IMG/VR virus record: IMGVR_UViG_3300021964_000704
Span: 1-20,637 of that record
DNA length: 20,637 nucleotides
DNA from: a virus
Strand: one strand, 5' to 3'
The position numbers and the translations under genes are program-made. Under the pieces are notes generated by a model, which was given only the letters and a program-made list of their open reading frames with translations, did not search any database and was not told the origin of the DNA. Below are positions 6,782-13,525 of this stretch, piece after piece (within the stretch, counting starts at the first letter, position 1; each line of letters opens with the position of its first letter).

Positions 6782-8868
6782 TATACTAGACTCCTTTGAC
6801 CGTTTTCATTTAGTGCTTGATTTATGACACCAACGATGGTGTCTCGTCTTTCTACCAATAGGTTATCGAAACTGGAAGCATCCACTGTGTTGATGTTGAA
6901 GTTGACATTGACCTCTGTTCGTCCGCCGGACTGGCTGTGTGGTGTAATCATGCCTGTGGAACTGGGTGTGAACGTCTCTTCGCCAGATTCCCCAACCCTG
7001 TATGATTGACCCGCCATGACCTGGCCACCAAATTTCCTACCAGGATACTGTTGTGATCTTATGGCGTTGACCTGTGCCATACCTGCGGCCACTATCAGTG
7101 CTCCTGTGATGAATCCAAATATACCGCCCTGTGCGAATGCTTTGGTGGCACCCAAGTAGGTGTTCTGTATGGCTTCAGCGATCTTGACCGCCTTCTGCAG
7201 TTCAAAGAATTTCTTGTTCTGTGATGCCAATATGTCTAGAGTCTGACGTCCCTGCGTGACGGCGATCTCCTTCATCTCCTCCTGTGTGGCTTTGGTGAGG
7301 TCAAGGTTTTTGAAATTGCCCTGTTTTATCGCGGTCAGGTTGTTGTCTCTTCTCTGTTTCTCTTTTTCTAATGCTTGTGCTTGGATCTGGGCTCTCTGAT
7401 TGGAATATTTCAAGGCTATGGAGGTCAAGGCCTTTTCATATTCCTCGTAGTTGATGGCCCCTATTGCCAACGATGCTTCTTGCTGGTTCCTCTCTTCTTG
7501 TTCTTTTCTGAGGTTGGCTTCCAGTTCAGATTCGTTGTATAACAACACCTCCTCATATTTCTGCCTCATATTTTTTATTAGATCTTCTTGTGCCTTGTTC
7601 TGTGATCCAGTGGCTATGGCATTGTCGTATTTGAATCCGGTGTTCTTTTTTATCTCCTCCGAGTTGGTGGCGATCTCTGCGGTGGCCATTCTATAAGCAT
7701 CATTGCTGGTGAACAATGCCTTGCTGTTGGTATCTACCGTTTGTGTGGCCTGTTCAACCGTGGCAGTGAATTGCGTGTATGCCTCATCGCTGGTGAACAA
7801 CGCCTTGGTGTTTTTGTGGGTTGCCTCTGTGACCTCGTCGGTCTTGCCACCAAACCAACCAAACTTGTCTCCGACCAATACCACGCCCGCCGCCAACAGC
7901 GACGCTCCCGCGATGATTGGGTTGGCCCTCGCCGCCACCGTCATTATTTTGATAGCCGTGGTCAAGGCAGTTATGCCTGTGGCCAATCTTCCAAAACTGG
8001 CTATCAATGATCCCAATGCCAATGCGGCCAATACCTTGGTCAATAATTCAAAATTGTCTCTGACGAACAGAATCGCTTTACCGAGATTCTCACCCAGTTC
8101 CCTGGCCAGGTGTTTGTTCTCCTTGGTCAGAGAAATGATATCTCTGGTCACTTGTGTAAGTGCGTCAGTCAATCCACCCTCGCCAATCTCGTTGGCCAAG
8201 ATGGCGAATTCGTCTTTCATGTTGGAAATGGCACCAGTCAGTGTCTGTGATTGTCTCTCGATAGATCCGGCAAATTTAACCCTACCTATCTCACTCAAGA
8301 AATCAATGATTGATTGACCATCGTTGGCTATGTCATAGGCAATTCCCCTGAAATTTACCGTGAGCCTGTCACCTTCAGTCTTGACCTTGATACCCAACTG
8401 TTTGAGCATCTCGAATTCACCTGTGGTGGCGTTGAACACTGCCTGGGACACTTCATCTATACGTTTTCCCATACCCGCGGCAATGTTACCAATATTGGTC
8501 ATAAAGTCTGCGGTTGGGTTCAGTCCAGCATTCTTGAATGTGATGAACGCATTGGTCACCTCACCCAATTGGAAAGTGGTGCCCGCGGTGAATTCTCTGA
8601 TTAGATCAAAAGATTCCGCCGCCTTTTGGGCGTCACCCTCTATGGTTATAAGTGTCTGTCTTAGATCTTGGAATTGTCTGATGGTGTTGACCACATTGCC
8701 TACCAGCCTTGTGAAACCAATGGCGGCAAATGCCGTTGCGGCTATCTTGGCCGCCGAGCCCAGACCGAGTGTAGCGGTCTTGGCCCTGCCGAGGCTTCTC
8801 TCCAGTTGTGCGATCCTCTTCTGGTTCGAAACAACTACATCTACATCTATCCTGGCCTTGTCTGCCAT
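6781..8868 (-). CDS. Tape measure protein, 695 aa
   Basis: Sets tail length and spans the tail lumen. Evidence: largest minus-strand gene after the hub, directly downstream of the G/T chaperone genes. The N-terminal helix begins MADKARIDVDVVVSNQ (a usual tape-measure start), with a Gly/Ala helix (35-55). The core about 70-160 includes TAGTTFQLGEVTNAFITFKN and FNATTGEFEMLKQLGIKVK. Hydrophobic segments lie near 278-300, 315-335 and 582-600. The region 425-560 is charged and coiled-coil-rich. The C-terminal domain has GGQVMAGQSYRVGESGEETF (614-633). By the 1.5 angstrom per residue rule the tail would be about 100 nm. ATG follows AGGAG and abuts the T-extension stop. Residues 354-364 and 382-392 repeat the motif KALFTS(D/N)(E/D)AY. 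Confidence 0.92.
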   Translation of the reverse strand: MADKARIDVDVVVSNQKRIAQLERSLGRAKTATLGLGSAAKIAATAFAAIGFTRLVGNVVNTIRQFQDLRQTLITIEGDAQKAAESFDLIREFTAGTTFQLGEVTNAFITFKNAGLNPTADFMTNIGNIAAGMGKRIDEVSQAVFNATTGEFEMLKQLGIKVKTEGDRLTVNFRGIAYDIANDGQSIIDFLSEIGRVKFAGSIERQSQTLTGAISNMKDEFAILANEIGEGGLTDALTQVTRDIISLTKENKHLARELGENLGKAILFVRDNFELLTKVLAALALGSLIASFGRLATGITALTTAIKIMTVAARANPIIAGASLLAAGVVLVGDKFGWFGGKTDEVTEATHKNTKALFTSDEAYTQFTATVEQATQTVDTNSKALFTSNDAYRMATAEIATNSEEIKKNTGFKYDNAIATGSQNKAQEDLIKNMRQKYEEVLLYNESELEANLRKEQEERNQQEASLAIGAINYEEYEKALTSIALKYSNQRAQIQAQALEKEKQRRDNNLTAIKQGNFKNLDLTKATQEEMKEIAVTQGRQTLDILASQNKKFFELQKAVKIAEAIQNTYLGATKAFAQGGIFGFITGALIVAAGMAQVNAIRSQQYPGRKFGGQVMAGQSYRVGESGEETFTPSSTGMITPHSQSGGRTEVNVNFNINTVDASSFDNLLVERRDTIVGVINQALNENGQRSLV

Positions 8869-9045
8869 CTATCTACTCCTCTTTTGTTTCATAGCACTGC
8901 GTTTTGCTTCAGCCTGTTCCACCTGATAAAGGGCGGCCCAGAGATCTAATTCCAGCGTTGTCATTTCAAGCACTTCCGCCACAGACTTTTTCAGTCTGTC
9001 GGCCAAAACAAGGAAGAACCTCAGATCACCGCCGGTCTTTATTCC
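8869..9045 (-). CDS. Tail assembly chaperone T-like extension, reached by -1 frameshift (58 aa)
   Basis: This frame opens after a TGA at about 9069-9067 and runs without interruption to TAG at 8871-8869, one base before the tape measure ATG. The reading includes RFFLVLADRLKKSVAEVL, then EMTTLELDLWAALYQVEQAE and a basic end (KRSAMKQKRSR). This is the look of phage tail assembly chaperone T domains (R-x-x-x-S-V-x-E-hhh-M-x-x-x-E-L-x-x-W-x-A-h-h). It is in the -1 frame of the upstream G-like gene and has no start codon with a good ribosome-binding site, so production as a G-T fusion is the natural reading, as in lambda. Reinitiation at the internal ATG (in LEMTTL) is the alternative. Confidence 0.8.
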   Translation of the reverse strand, partial: GIKTGGDLRFFLVLADRLKKSVAEVLEMTTLELDLWAALYQVEQAEAKRSAMKQKRSR

Positions 9046-9386
9046 TTTGCGAGTGCCTCCGTATCAACCCTCTGCTCGAAGTTGTTGATGGCACCTGCAA
9101 CCTTTGTGATAACGGCAGGATCGGCTTCATGCATCAGTGAGGTCTTGTCCAGATCCGCAAAGATTCTTTTACCGTCTTTGTCAAGTGATTTGATCACCAA
9201 ACTTTCAACAAGGGCTTCCACCGTCTTGCCTTTGGCTTGTAATTCAACCACTCTAGCCTCGTCCTTGAAGGGATAGGTTTTCCTACAATAGATATCCATA
9301 TCCCATTCAGGAACGTTTATTTTCATCATTTCACCACCGATCGCTGATCTGTAGTGTTCGTTTATTTTCTTCATTGTTGAAGACAT
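9039..9386 (-). CDS. Tail assembly chaperone, G-like, 115 aa
   Basis: Upstream partner of the T-like frame and directly before the tape measure, the conserved place of gpG-type chaperones that coat the tape measure during tail assembly. The protein is acidic to neutral and mixed alpha/beta: INVPEWDMDIYCRKTYPFKD (24-43), then EARVVELQAKGKTVEALVESLVI and ITKVAGAINNFEQRVDTEAL. Such proteins usually begin with a beta part and end in helices, as here. ATG 9386 has AAAGGAG nine bases upstream; an ATG four codons later is also possible. The stop TAA follows the slippery region described separately. Confidence 0.85.
   Translation of the reverse strand: MSSTMKKINEHYRSAIGGEMMKINVPEWDMDIYCRKTYPFKDEARVVELQAKGKTVEALVESLVIKSLDKDGKRIFADLDKTSLMHEADPAVITKVAGAINNFEQRVDTEALAKE
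9041..9060 (-). other. Candidate -1 programmed frameshift window
   Basis: The shift must happen between the -1-frame TGA near 9067 and the zero-frame TAA at 9041-9039. In this window the zero frame reads ACG GAG GCA CTC GCA AAG GAA TAA. The best slip is A AAG (9048-9045), where the AAG tRNA can re-pair with AAA, giving K followed by GIKTGG. GGAGG (9060-9056) lies 7 bases upstream and could act as the internal Shine-Dalgarno stimulator known from dnaX. It is not a canonical X_XXY_YYZ heptamer, so the exact site is uncertain. Confidence 0.55.
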
Positions 9387-9391
9387 ATTTT

Positions 9392-9682
9392 CTAACTCCT
9401 TTTGTTTAGAACTTCCCTAATGGCAGGTCGTGTTATACCACGAGGTGATTGTTTTGAGTAGCCTTGGTTAAGACGTCCGATGTAAGGAGTTTTGTTGGTT
9501 GCCCTGAATTCTCCTTTTGATCCCGTCAACCTCCAATTGGATCTAGCACGACCAGATCTTTTTGGAGTATATCTTTCCAGTGTCTGGAAAGTGTCCTTGG
9601 CCACTGAGGCGACCTCCTGATCTATATCACGTCTGAGACCAGCGATTGCCTGTTTGGCGTTTATCAATTTGACCTTTAACAA
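9392..9682 (-). CDS. HK97 gp10-like neck/tail completion protein, 96 aa
   Basis: Basic small protein with the family-typical strings YTPKRSGRARSNWRL (38-52) and TPYIGRLNQGYSKQSPRG (65-82), the hallmark of the HK97 gp10-like family that joins head and tail. An N-terminal strand (LKVKLI) and helix (AIAGLRRDIDQEVASVAKDT) fit that fold. In lambdoid order it usually precedes the tail tube; here it follows it. The start is unclear: the open frame begins with TTG at 9682, seven bases past the tail tube stop and without a Shine-Dalgarno site. TTG at about 9667 has AAAGG 5 bases upstream but would remove the first strand. Coupled translation from the tail tube gene would explain the weak start. Confidence 0.8.
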   Translation of the reverse strand: MLKVKLINAKQAIAGLRRDIDQEVASVAKDTFQTLERYTPKRSGRARSNWRLTGSKGEFRATNKTPYIGRLNQGYSKQSPRGITRPAIREVLNKRS

Positions 9683-9688
9683 AATAGA

Positions 9689-10120
9689 TTATAAATTTGT
9701 TTTAGTCAAACCGTTTCCTGAACTGTCTTTTACCCCCTGAAAACTAACAGAGGCCTCGACCATGCCGTCAAAATTTGACGAGATTGAGAAACCTGTTATT
9801 ATGACGTCTCCAGAAAGTTTTACACCAGTTGAAATACCCGATGGGTATACTTCGATGCTGGCCGCACCTGCACCTATGCCTGCGAATAAGGCGTTGGCCG
9901 CGGTGTCGTCATCTCTGAAATACACATCCAGTGATCCTGAAAATTGTGATAAACTTGGAAGATAACTTCTTACGGCATCTCCCATTACCGTGTTTTCCAA
10001 AGTAGCCTGTTCCTGGTCTATGGTAAAACCACGGATTTCTGCTACCGCTTCCATTGTTCCTGAAACGTCGTATTTCACCACGCCCAGTTCACCTGTGTAA
10101 GTTGCTGTGTTTGTAGCCAT
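9689..10120 (-). CDS. Major tail tube protein, 143 aa
   Basis: The repeating ring subunit of the tail. Evidence: start MATNTATYTGELGVVKYDVS, then AVAEIRGFTIDQEQATLENTV, and SQFSGSLDVYFRDDDTAAN followed by GVKLSGDVIITGFSISSNFDGM and VEASVSFQG. This order (GFTIDQE, a SGSLDVYF strand, then a final SFQG) is typical of tail tube proteins of this length. No cysteine. The start has AAGGAG just upstream (minus strand, near 10131). It lies one base from the end of the upstream 67-aa gene, two genes before the chaperone. Confidence 0.9.
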   Translation of the reverse strand: MATNTATYTGELGVVKYDVSGTMEAVAEIRGFTIDQEQATLENTVMGDAVRSYLPSLSQFSGSLDVYFRDDDTAANALFAGIGAGAASIEVYPSGISTGVKLSGDVIITGFSISSNFDGMVEASVSFQGVKDSSGNGLTKTNL

Positions 10121-10121
10121 C

Positions 10122-10325
10122 TTACTTCTCCTTGTTGTTTAGATCTTCTTTTGGAAGATCTGTTGATTTAACTTCGCCCTCGGCAGTGATCTTGTCCTTG
10201 CCGTGTTTGAATGCTTCCTTTGATTGTGACTTTTGTGTAAAAGTCCAACCATCTTCCAGATGCTGACGCACATCTCTGTTGTCAACTATCTCTGAAACTT
10301 TTCCTTTATACATTTGAATCGCCAT
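10122..10325 (-). CDS. Small charged tail-operon protein, 67 aa
   Basis: No recognisable family. The N-terminal half (MAIQMYKGKVSEIVDNRDVR, then LEDGWTFTQ) looks like a small folded unit. It resembles the short domain of phage proteins that sense position by a WTF or GW motif, but this is only an impression. The C-terminal half is lysine- and glutamate-rich (KSTDLPKEDLNNKEK) and probably disordered. Coupled to the tail terminator gene by TAATG with AAAAAAGGAG upstream, and one base before the tail tube gene, so it is probably co-translated with them and involved in tail-head joining or tube assembly. Confidence 0.8.
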   Translation of the reverse strand: MAIQMYKGKVSEIVDNRDVRQHLEDGWTFTQKSQSKEAFKHGKDKITAEGEVKSTDLPKEDLNNKEK

Positions 10326-10762
10326 TATAGCACTCCTTTTTTGTATCTGTAGATCACATCCACGGTCACTATGACTTCGCCCAAAGGCAGTGCCCTCTCG
10401 ATCACGTCTACTCCACTTATCCTTGTGGTGACGTTGTGTATGTTGTCCACGCTTGATGTTATGTCCCTGTTCCTCGAAAGTTCTAGTGTTTCTTCTATAC
10501 GTTCCACGATCTCGTTCCTAAGGGTGTCTATCTCCGTGCCCCTGACGTAACACTTGAGTTGGTATTGCAGTGTGCTCTCCCTAAGGCCCATTGATATGTC
10601 TTCCCTGATCTCGTTGCCAGTCACCATTAATATGGCCGGGAACTGTGTGATGGCCAGTTTGGTGACCTCGAAGTCAACCCTGGACACCTTGCCCGGTGCT
10701 GGGTCAGTCATGTTCTGCAACTGTTCTATGATGTTTTTTGCTATATCTTCTCTGGCTGACAT
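10325..10762 (-). CDS. Tail terminator (gpU-like), 145 aa
   Basis: Fits the tail-terminator family that caps the growing tail tube and joins it to the neck. An N-terminal helix (SAREDIAKNIIEQLQNM) is followed by FEVTKLAITQFPAILMVTGNE. Then come an alternating strand (LQYQLKCYVRGTE), a long helix (LRNEIVERIEETLELSRN) and paired strands (VTTRISGVDVIERALPLGEV, IVTVDVIYRYKKG). That helix-strand-strand order and length (about 130-150 aa) are typical. It lies between connector and tube genes, as usual. TAATG junctions occur at both ends. Confidence 0.8.
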   Translation of the reverse strand: MSAREDIAKNIIEQLQNMTDPAPGKVSRVDFEVTKLAITQFPAILMVTGNEIREDISMGLRESTLQYQLKCYVRGTEIDTLRNEIVERIEETLELSRNRDITSSVDNIHNVTTRISGVDVIERALPLGEVIVTVDVIYRYKKGVL

Positions 10763-11211
10763 TATCTGATCAATCTACCGTTATAAAATGATTTTTTCTC
10801 CCCGTCCTCGTATGTGCCTGAGCTGTCAATGTCGTAATGAACGCCAGCCCTGAGGATCAAATCAAACTCTTCTTCAAATTTTTCTTTGTAATATACCCTC
10901 TTGTTCGTGAAAACATCTGTTTCTTCGAAAGTTGATAATTTCGGATAGATGTAGTAGGCCAGTGTGTGATAAACCGCGGCCCTGACAAACTGACTTGGGT
11001 CAAGTTTGGTGGTGTCTAACTTCAATTGTGTCGTGCTTGATATGGTGAGATCATAACGACCAAAATCAGTGGTTGGGAACCATCTTATATTCAGTAGACG
11101 GACGATGTCTTCGTAAGTCTTCTCGTGTTCTGTTGTGTATTCGGAAATTCCAAATTGTTTTATTTGGGGTTCGTATTCCAATAGATCTGCATCTGTGGCG
11201 AATGTTGGCAT
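10762..11211 (-). CDS. Head-tail connector protein, 149 aa
   Basis: First gene after the capsid gene, before the terminator protein gene: the slot of the gp6/gp15-type connector that binds under the portal. The sequence is helical and acidic, with FATDADLLEYEPQIKQFG near the start, a central SQFVRAAVYHTLAYYIYPKLS (about 85-105) and a helix YYKEKFEEEFDLILRAG (about 110-126). The C-terminal SSGTYEDGEKKSFYNGRLIR is probably extended and packs into the portal or tail. AAGGA lies upstream of the ATG at 11211. The assignment rests on position and on general look; a head-completion role by another fold is possible. Confidence 0.75.
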   Translation of the reverse strand: MPTFATDADLLEYEPQIKQFGISEYTTEHEKTYEDIVRLLNIRWFPTTDFGRYDLTISSTTQLKLDTTKLDPSQFVRAAVYHTLAYYIYPKLSTFEETDVFTNKRVYYKEKFEEEFDLILRAGVHYDIDSSGTYEDGEKKSFYNGRLIR

Positions 11212-11238
11212 GCTACAAGTCCTTCTTATTAGTTTCTG

Positions 11239-11255
11239 GTAGAGTCCTTCTCTAC
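11239..11255 (-). promoter_or_regulatory. Perfect hairpin with AAGGA in the loop, upstream of connector gene
   Basis: Minus-strand GTAGAG, loop AAGGA, CTCTAC: a 6-bp perfect stem presenting a ribosome-binding-like loop. The true ribosome-binding site (AAGAAGGA) lies between this hairpin and ATG 11211. It may stabilise or process the mRNA 5' end after the terminator. Confidence 0.4.
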
Positions 11256-11265
11256 ACGATTATTT

Positions 11266-11290
11266 ACCGCATCGCTGTATCGCGGGCGGT
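11266..11290 (-). promoter_or_regulatory. Imperfect GC-rich hairpin after the terminator
   Basis: ACCGC (11266-11270) pairs with GCGGT (11286-11290) and CGC (11273-11275) with GCG (11282-11284), an 8-bp stem with a small internal bulge. It stands between the intrinsic terminator and the connector gene and forms part of a structured intergenic segment. Confidence 0.35.
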
Positions 11291-11292
11291 CT

Positions 11293-11325
11293 AAAAAAAA
11301 GCCCTATGTTTCCACAGGGCTTTTT
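11293..11325 (-). terminator. Intrinsic terminator after the major capsid gene
   Basis: Minus strand: AAAAAGCCCT, a short loop, AGGGCTTTTTTTT. The GCCCT/AGGGC core (11320-11316 with 11305-11301) can extend by flanking A/T pairs and a G-T pair, and the descending strand ends in eight T residues. It lies about 35 bases after the capsid stop. It should lower transcription of the tail genes relative to the capsid gene, and could also terminate in the plus direction. Confidence 0.85.
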
Positions 11326-11359
11326 AATGACTGAGGGGTCGCCTCCTTAGTTGTCGGGA

Positions 11360-12223
11360 CTACTCGATTGAAGAATCAAAAGATCCTCTTACGCCAGCCA
11401 AGTCTTGTAACTCACCTGTTCCGTATACAGCAGTTCCCATGATGTCAAAACCTCTCAATGTAACCTCTCTCTGAGATTCGATCTTGATGTCTTGCATCAT
11501 TGCTAAACCAATTGCTTCTTTGTGGAAGATACCGCAACCATAGTCACCTACAGTTGAACCATCTGCTAATGGAACTAAAGATGATTGGTATACTGGAACC
11601 CCACCTAGTGTGCCCATGAAGCCATTTTTCAAAGCATCATTACCAACTGCTGAAGCCGGAGCCGCAAAAGTTGAAGTAAGAGTTGATGCGATGTCGTAAG
11701 CGATGTTCGGGTGTAACACGATCGCACAATCGTTTGATGTGTCGTAACCTTGAGATCTGATCTTAGCGATTGCTTGGAATAACATAGCCGGTGTCGCTGT
11801 TGGACTTGCACCTTCGCCTACTCCGCCAACCACTTGTGAGAAGTTGTTGAAGTTAGCCATTAGGTCAGAGTCCATTTTTCTTGCTATCGCTTCACCAAAT
11901 AATTTTCCAATGTCCGCAACAACGTTAGACGCTGATGCTTGGATTGAAAGATCTGAAACAGTTGCTCTGATACCTACTTCTGATACTGTTAGAGCCGCTG
12001 TTGATGGAGTGATTGCTGTTGCTGTTGGAGCCGTTGCTTCTGTTAAACCCGCCGCCGTTTGTTTTGCGTAGATCGGCACGTTCACTGTTAATCCACTTGA
12101 AGGTGCTAATGTGTAGTTCTTAACTAGACCTTTCATGATAGATTTCTCAGATGCTTGGTATAACGCCTCTGCAACGATTGATGGCAATAAATTTGCCAGT
12201 GTTGTTGTGTTTGTTAGAGCCAT
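11360..12223 (-). CDS. Major capsid protein, HK97-fold type, 287 aa
   Basis: Forms the icosahedral shell. Evidence: follows the scaffold gene, precedes terminator and connector, and has capsid-like order. An N-terminal helical part (LLPSIVAEALYQASEKSIM) leads to VNVPIYAKQTAAGLTEATAP. Then AITPSTAALTVSEVGIRATVSD and IGKLFGEAIARKMDSDLMA (the spine helix) follow. The A-domain-like end includes VLHPNIAYDIAS, GTLGGVPVYQSSLVP, YGCGIFHKEAIGLAMMQDIK and REVTLRGFDIMGTAVYGTGEL. No extra N-terminal delta domain is evident. Codon choice looks different from neighbouring genes (many TTA/CTA Leu, AGA Arg, T- or A-ending Ala/Thr), as expected for the most highly made protein. AAGGAG precedes the ATG. Confidence 0.92.
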   Translation of the reverse strand: MALTNTTTLANLLPSIVAEALYQASEKSIMKGLVKNYTLAPSSGLTVNVPIYAKQTAAGLTEATAPTATAITPSTAALTVSEVGIRATVSDLSIQASASNVVADIGKLFGEAIARKMDSDLMANFNNFSQVVGGVGEGASPTATPAMLFQAIAKIRSQGYDTSNDCAIVLHPNIAYDIASTLTSTFAAPASAVGNDALKNGFMGTLGGVPVYQSSLVPLADGSTVGDYGCGIFHKEAIGLAMMQDIKIESQREVTLRGFDIMGTAVYGTGELQDLAGVRGSFDSSIE

Positions 12224-12265
12224 TGTGATGGTTCTCCTTTGTTATTGTTAGTTGTTAAGGTTAGC

Positions 12266-12973
12266 CTACAAGCCCATTGTTTTACGATGTTCTGCGTAGA
12301 GCTTCCTGTGTTCTGGATTGTTGAAGTCCAGTTTCTCAACATCTATCTGTTTCGCACCAGCCGTGCCAGTGTTCGATGTAGAACCACCTCCCGGTTGTCC
12401 TGCTGTAACAAAGTGTGGGTTTGATTGTAAGAATTCTTCTACCAACCCGTCTATGTTCAGAGGATCACCATTGTCAGTGTATCTGGTCTGCCCTGTTTTA
12501 AGATCAATGACCTCAACCTCTCCCGTGTCTGACATCTTGATGTTCTCCCTGACCAGTCTCGCGACTTGTTCTGGATTGATCGCTTTCTTGGTTGACGCGG
12601 CATTTATCAATGCTCCATCCACCTTGATCTTTGTCAGTTCAGAAGTGAGTGATGAGATCTTGCTGTTAAACTTCTCAGCATTCTCTTTCAACAGTTTCTC
12701 GAACTCCGACTTCTCCTGTGCCTTGGATATCTTCTCAGATTCCTCTTTGGCAGTGAGAGTTTTGTAGTGCTCAACGTCTATACCTTCAAACTTCTTTGCG
12801 AGTTTGGCTTCTGCTTTTCTTCTTACTTCAGCCGCCACAGCATCAAGTTCCGCCTGCGTATAGACTTTCGCGGGTTGATTGTCCGCTGTGTCCTGTGTGG
12901 TGTTTGTGTTAGAGACTTGATCTGGTGCCACAGTGGCAGTTTGACCCGTGTCTTGCGATGTTTCTTGACTCAT
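12266..12973 (-). CDS. Capsid scaffolding protein, 235 aa
   Basis: Guides capsid assembly and is then lost from the head. Evidence: directly upstream of the capsid gene and very hydrophilic. The N-terminus is Gln/Thr/Asp-rich and disordered (1-35). Long charged coiled-coil helices follow (38-125, AELDAVAAEVRRKAEAKLAK and KSEFEKLLKENAEKF). A folded part INPEQVARLVRENIKMSD (132-149) with VEVIDLKTGQTRYTDN is seen in DUF4355-like scaffolds. A Gly/Ser linker (193-206) leads to a short basic C-terminal helix (FNNPEHRKLYAEHRKTMGL), similar in place to the capsid-binding tail of other scaffolds. ATG has AAGGAGG nine bases upstream. No protease domain is fused to it. Confidence 0.88.
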   Translation of the reverse strand: MSQETSQDTGQTATVAPDQVSNTNTTQDTADNQPAKVYTQAELDAVAAEVRRKAEAKLAKKFEGIDVEHYKTLTAKEESEKISKAQEKSEFEKLLKENAEKFNSKISSLTSELTKIKVDGALINAASTKKAINPEQVARLVRENIKMSDTGEVEVIDLKTGQTRYTDNGDPLNIDGLVEEFLQSNPHFVTAGQPGGGSTSNTGTAGAKQIDVEKLDFNNPEHRKLYAEHRKTMGL

Positions 12974-12990
12974 CGTAGTCCTCCTTGTTG

Positions 12991-13018
12991 TTAATACGTG
13001 ATTAGGATATGCTCACAA
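12991..13018 (-). promoter_or_regulatory. Possible sigma70-type promoter for scaffold and capsid genes
   Basis: Minus-strand TTGTGA (13018-13013), a 16-base spacer and TATTAA (12996-12991), each 4 of 6 to consensus. Transcription would start near 12984, just before AAGGAGG of the scaffold gene. It would make scaffold and capsid a separate unit ending at the terminator at 11293-11325. Confidence 0.35.
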
Positions 13019-13034
13019 TCATATTTATCCGTTG

Positions 13035-13505
13035 TTAGTAGAACATACTACTATCAGGGTCAAGACCCCAAGACAGATAATAATCAGTTTTTCGTAATCG
13101 TTGTTGTGCATTTTTCAATTTATTTAGATCCTGCACCATTATCAACGGACATTTCTGGAAACTGAAAGACACGCCTTTGTGTAGGCCGTCATTGTCAGGA
13201 TGGTCATACAGGATGGCACTGTTGGGATTGTTCTTGTGAGAACGTCTGCATATGCTGGCCAGTTTACGCTCTGTTATCGGTTCGTTGAAATAGAAAATAA
13301 CAATATCGAGATTAAGCACATTAAAAAGATCGCAACACTGATCAATCTGAGCCAACACATTTGGCGTCGCAGGCGTGATCTGTATCTTGCGATCTTCGAA
13401 TGTTCTTTTTGCAAACGGACAGACAGGCTGTTTACTCGCCTTATGAGTTTTGATAACAACCTGTCTGATCCATTTCTCAATGTCTTTGCTATCTACGTCT
13501 GCCAC
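13035..13505 (-). CDS. Accessory protein with CPFAK motif (DUF1415-like N-terminus), 156 aa
   Basis: The start of the protein (IEKWIRQVVIKT, then PVCPFAKRTFEDRKIQI; C29-K33) resembles the opening of DUF1415 proteins, where a helix W-x-x-x-V-I precedes L-C-P-F-A-K. The later part has FNVLNLDIVIFYFNEPITE, SAILYDHPDNDGLHKG, and a basic helix LNKLKNAQQRLRKTDYYLSWG. No enzyme is assigned. GTG 13505 has no clear ribosome-binding site. An in-frame CTG at 13523-13521 lies 7 bases after AAAGGA and would add AEENP and adjoining residues, so the true start may be a rare CTG. Position between portal and scaffold is where many phages keep a capsid protease, but no protease motif is visible. Confidence 0.75.
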   Translation of the reverse strand: MADVDSKDIEKWIRQVVIKTHKASKQPVCPFAKRTFEDRKIQITPATPNVLAQIDQCCDLFNVLNLDIVIFYFNEPITERKLASICRRSHKNNPNSAILYDHPDNDGLHKGVSFSFQKCPLIMVQDLNKLKNAQQRLRKTDYYLSWGLDPDSSMFY

Positions 13506-13525
13506 TGGGTTTTCTTCTGCCAGAC

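Noticed and set aside
7703-8926. Long plus-strand ORFs (204 and 188 aa) opposite the tape measure gene
   Set aside because: They are mirror frames of an Ala/Gly-rich gene, with low-quality sequence and no start signals. The tape measure frame explains the region.
13035-13505. Capsid protease identity for the 156-aa protein
   Set aside because: Position is suggestive, but no Ser/His/Asp or other catalytic pattern is visible, and the CPFAK start points elsewhere.
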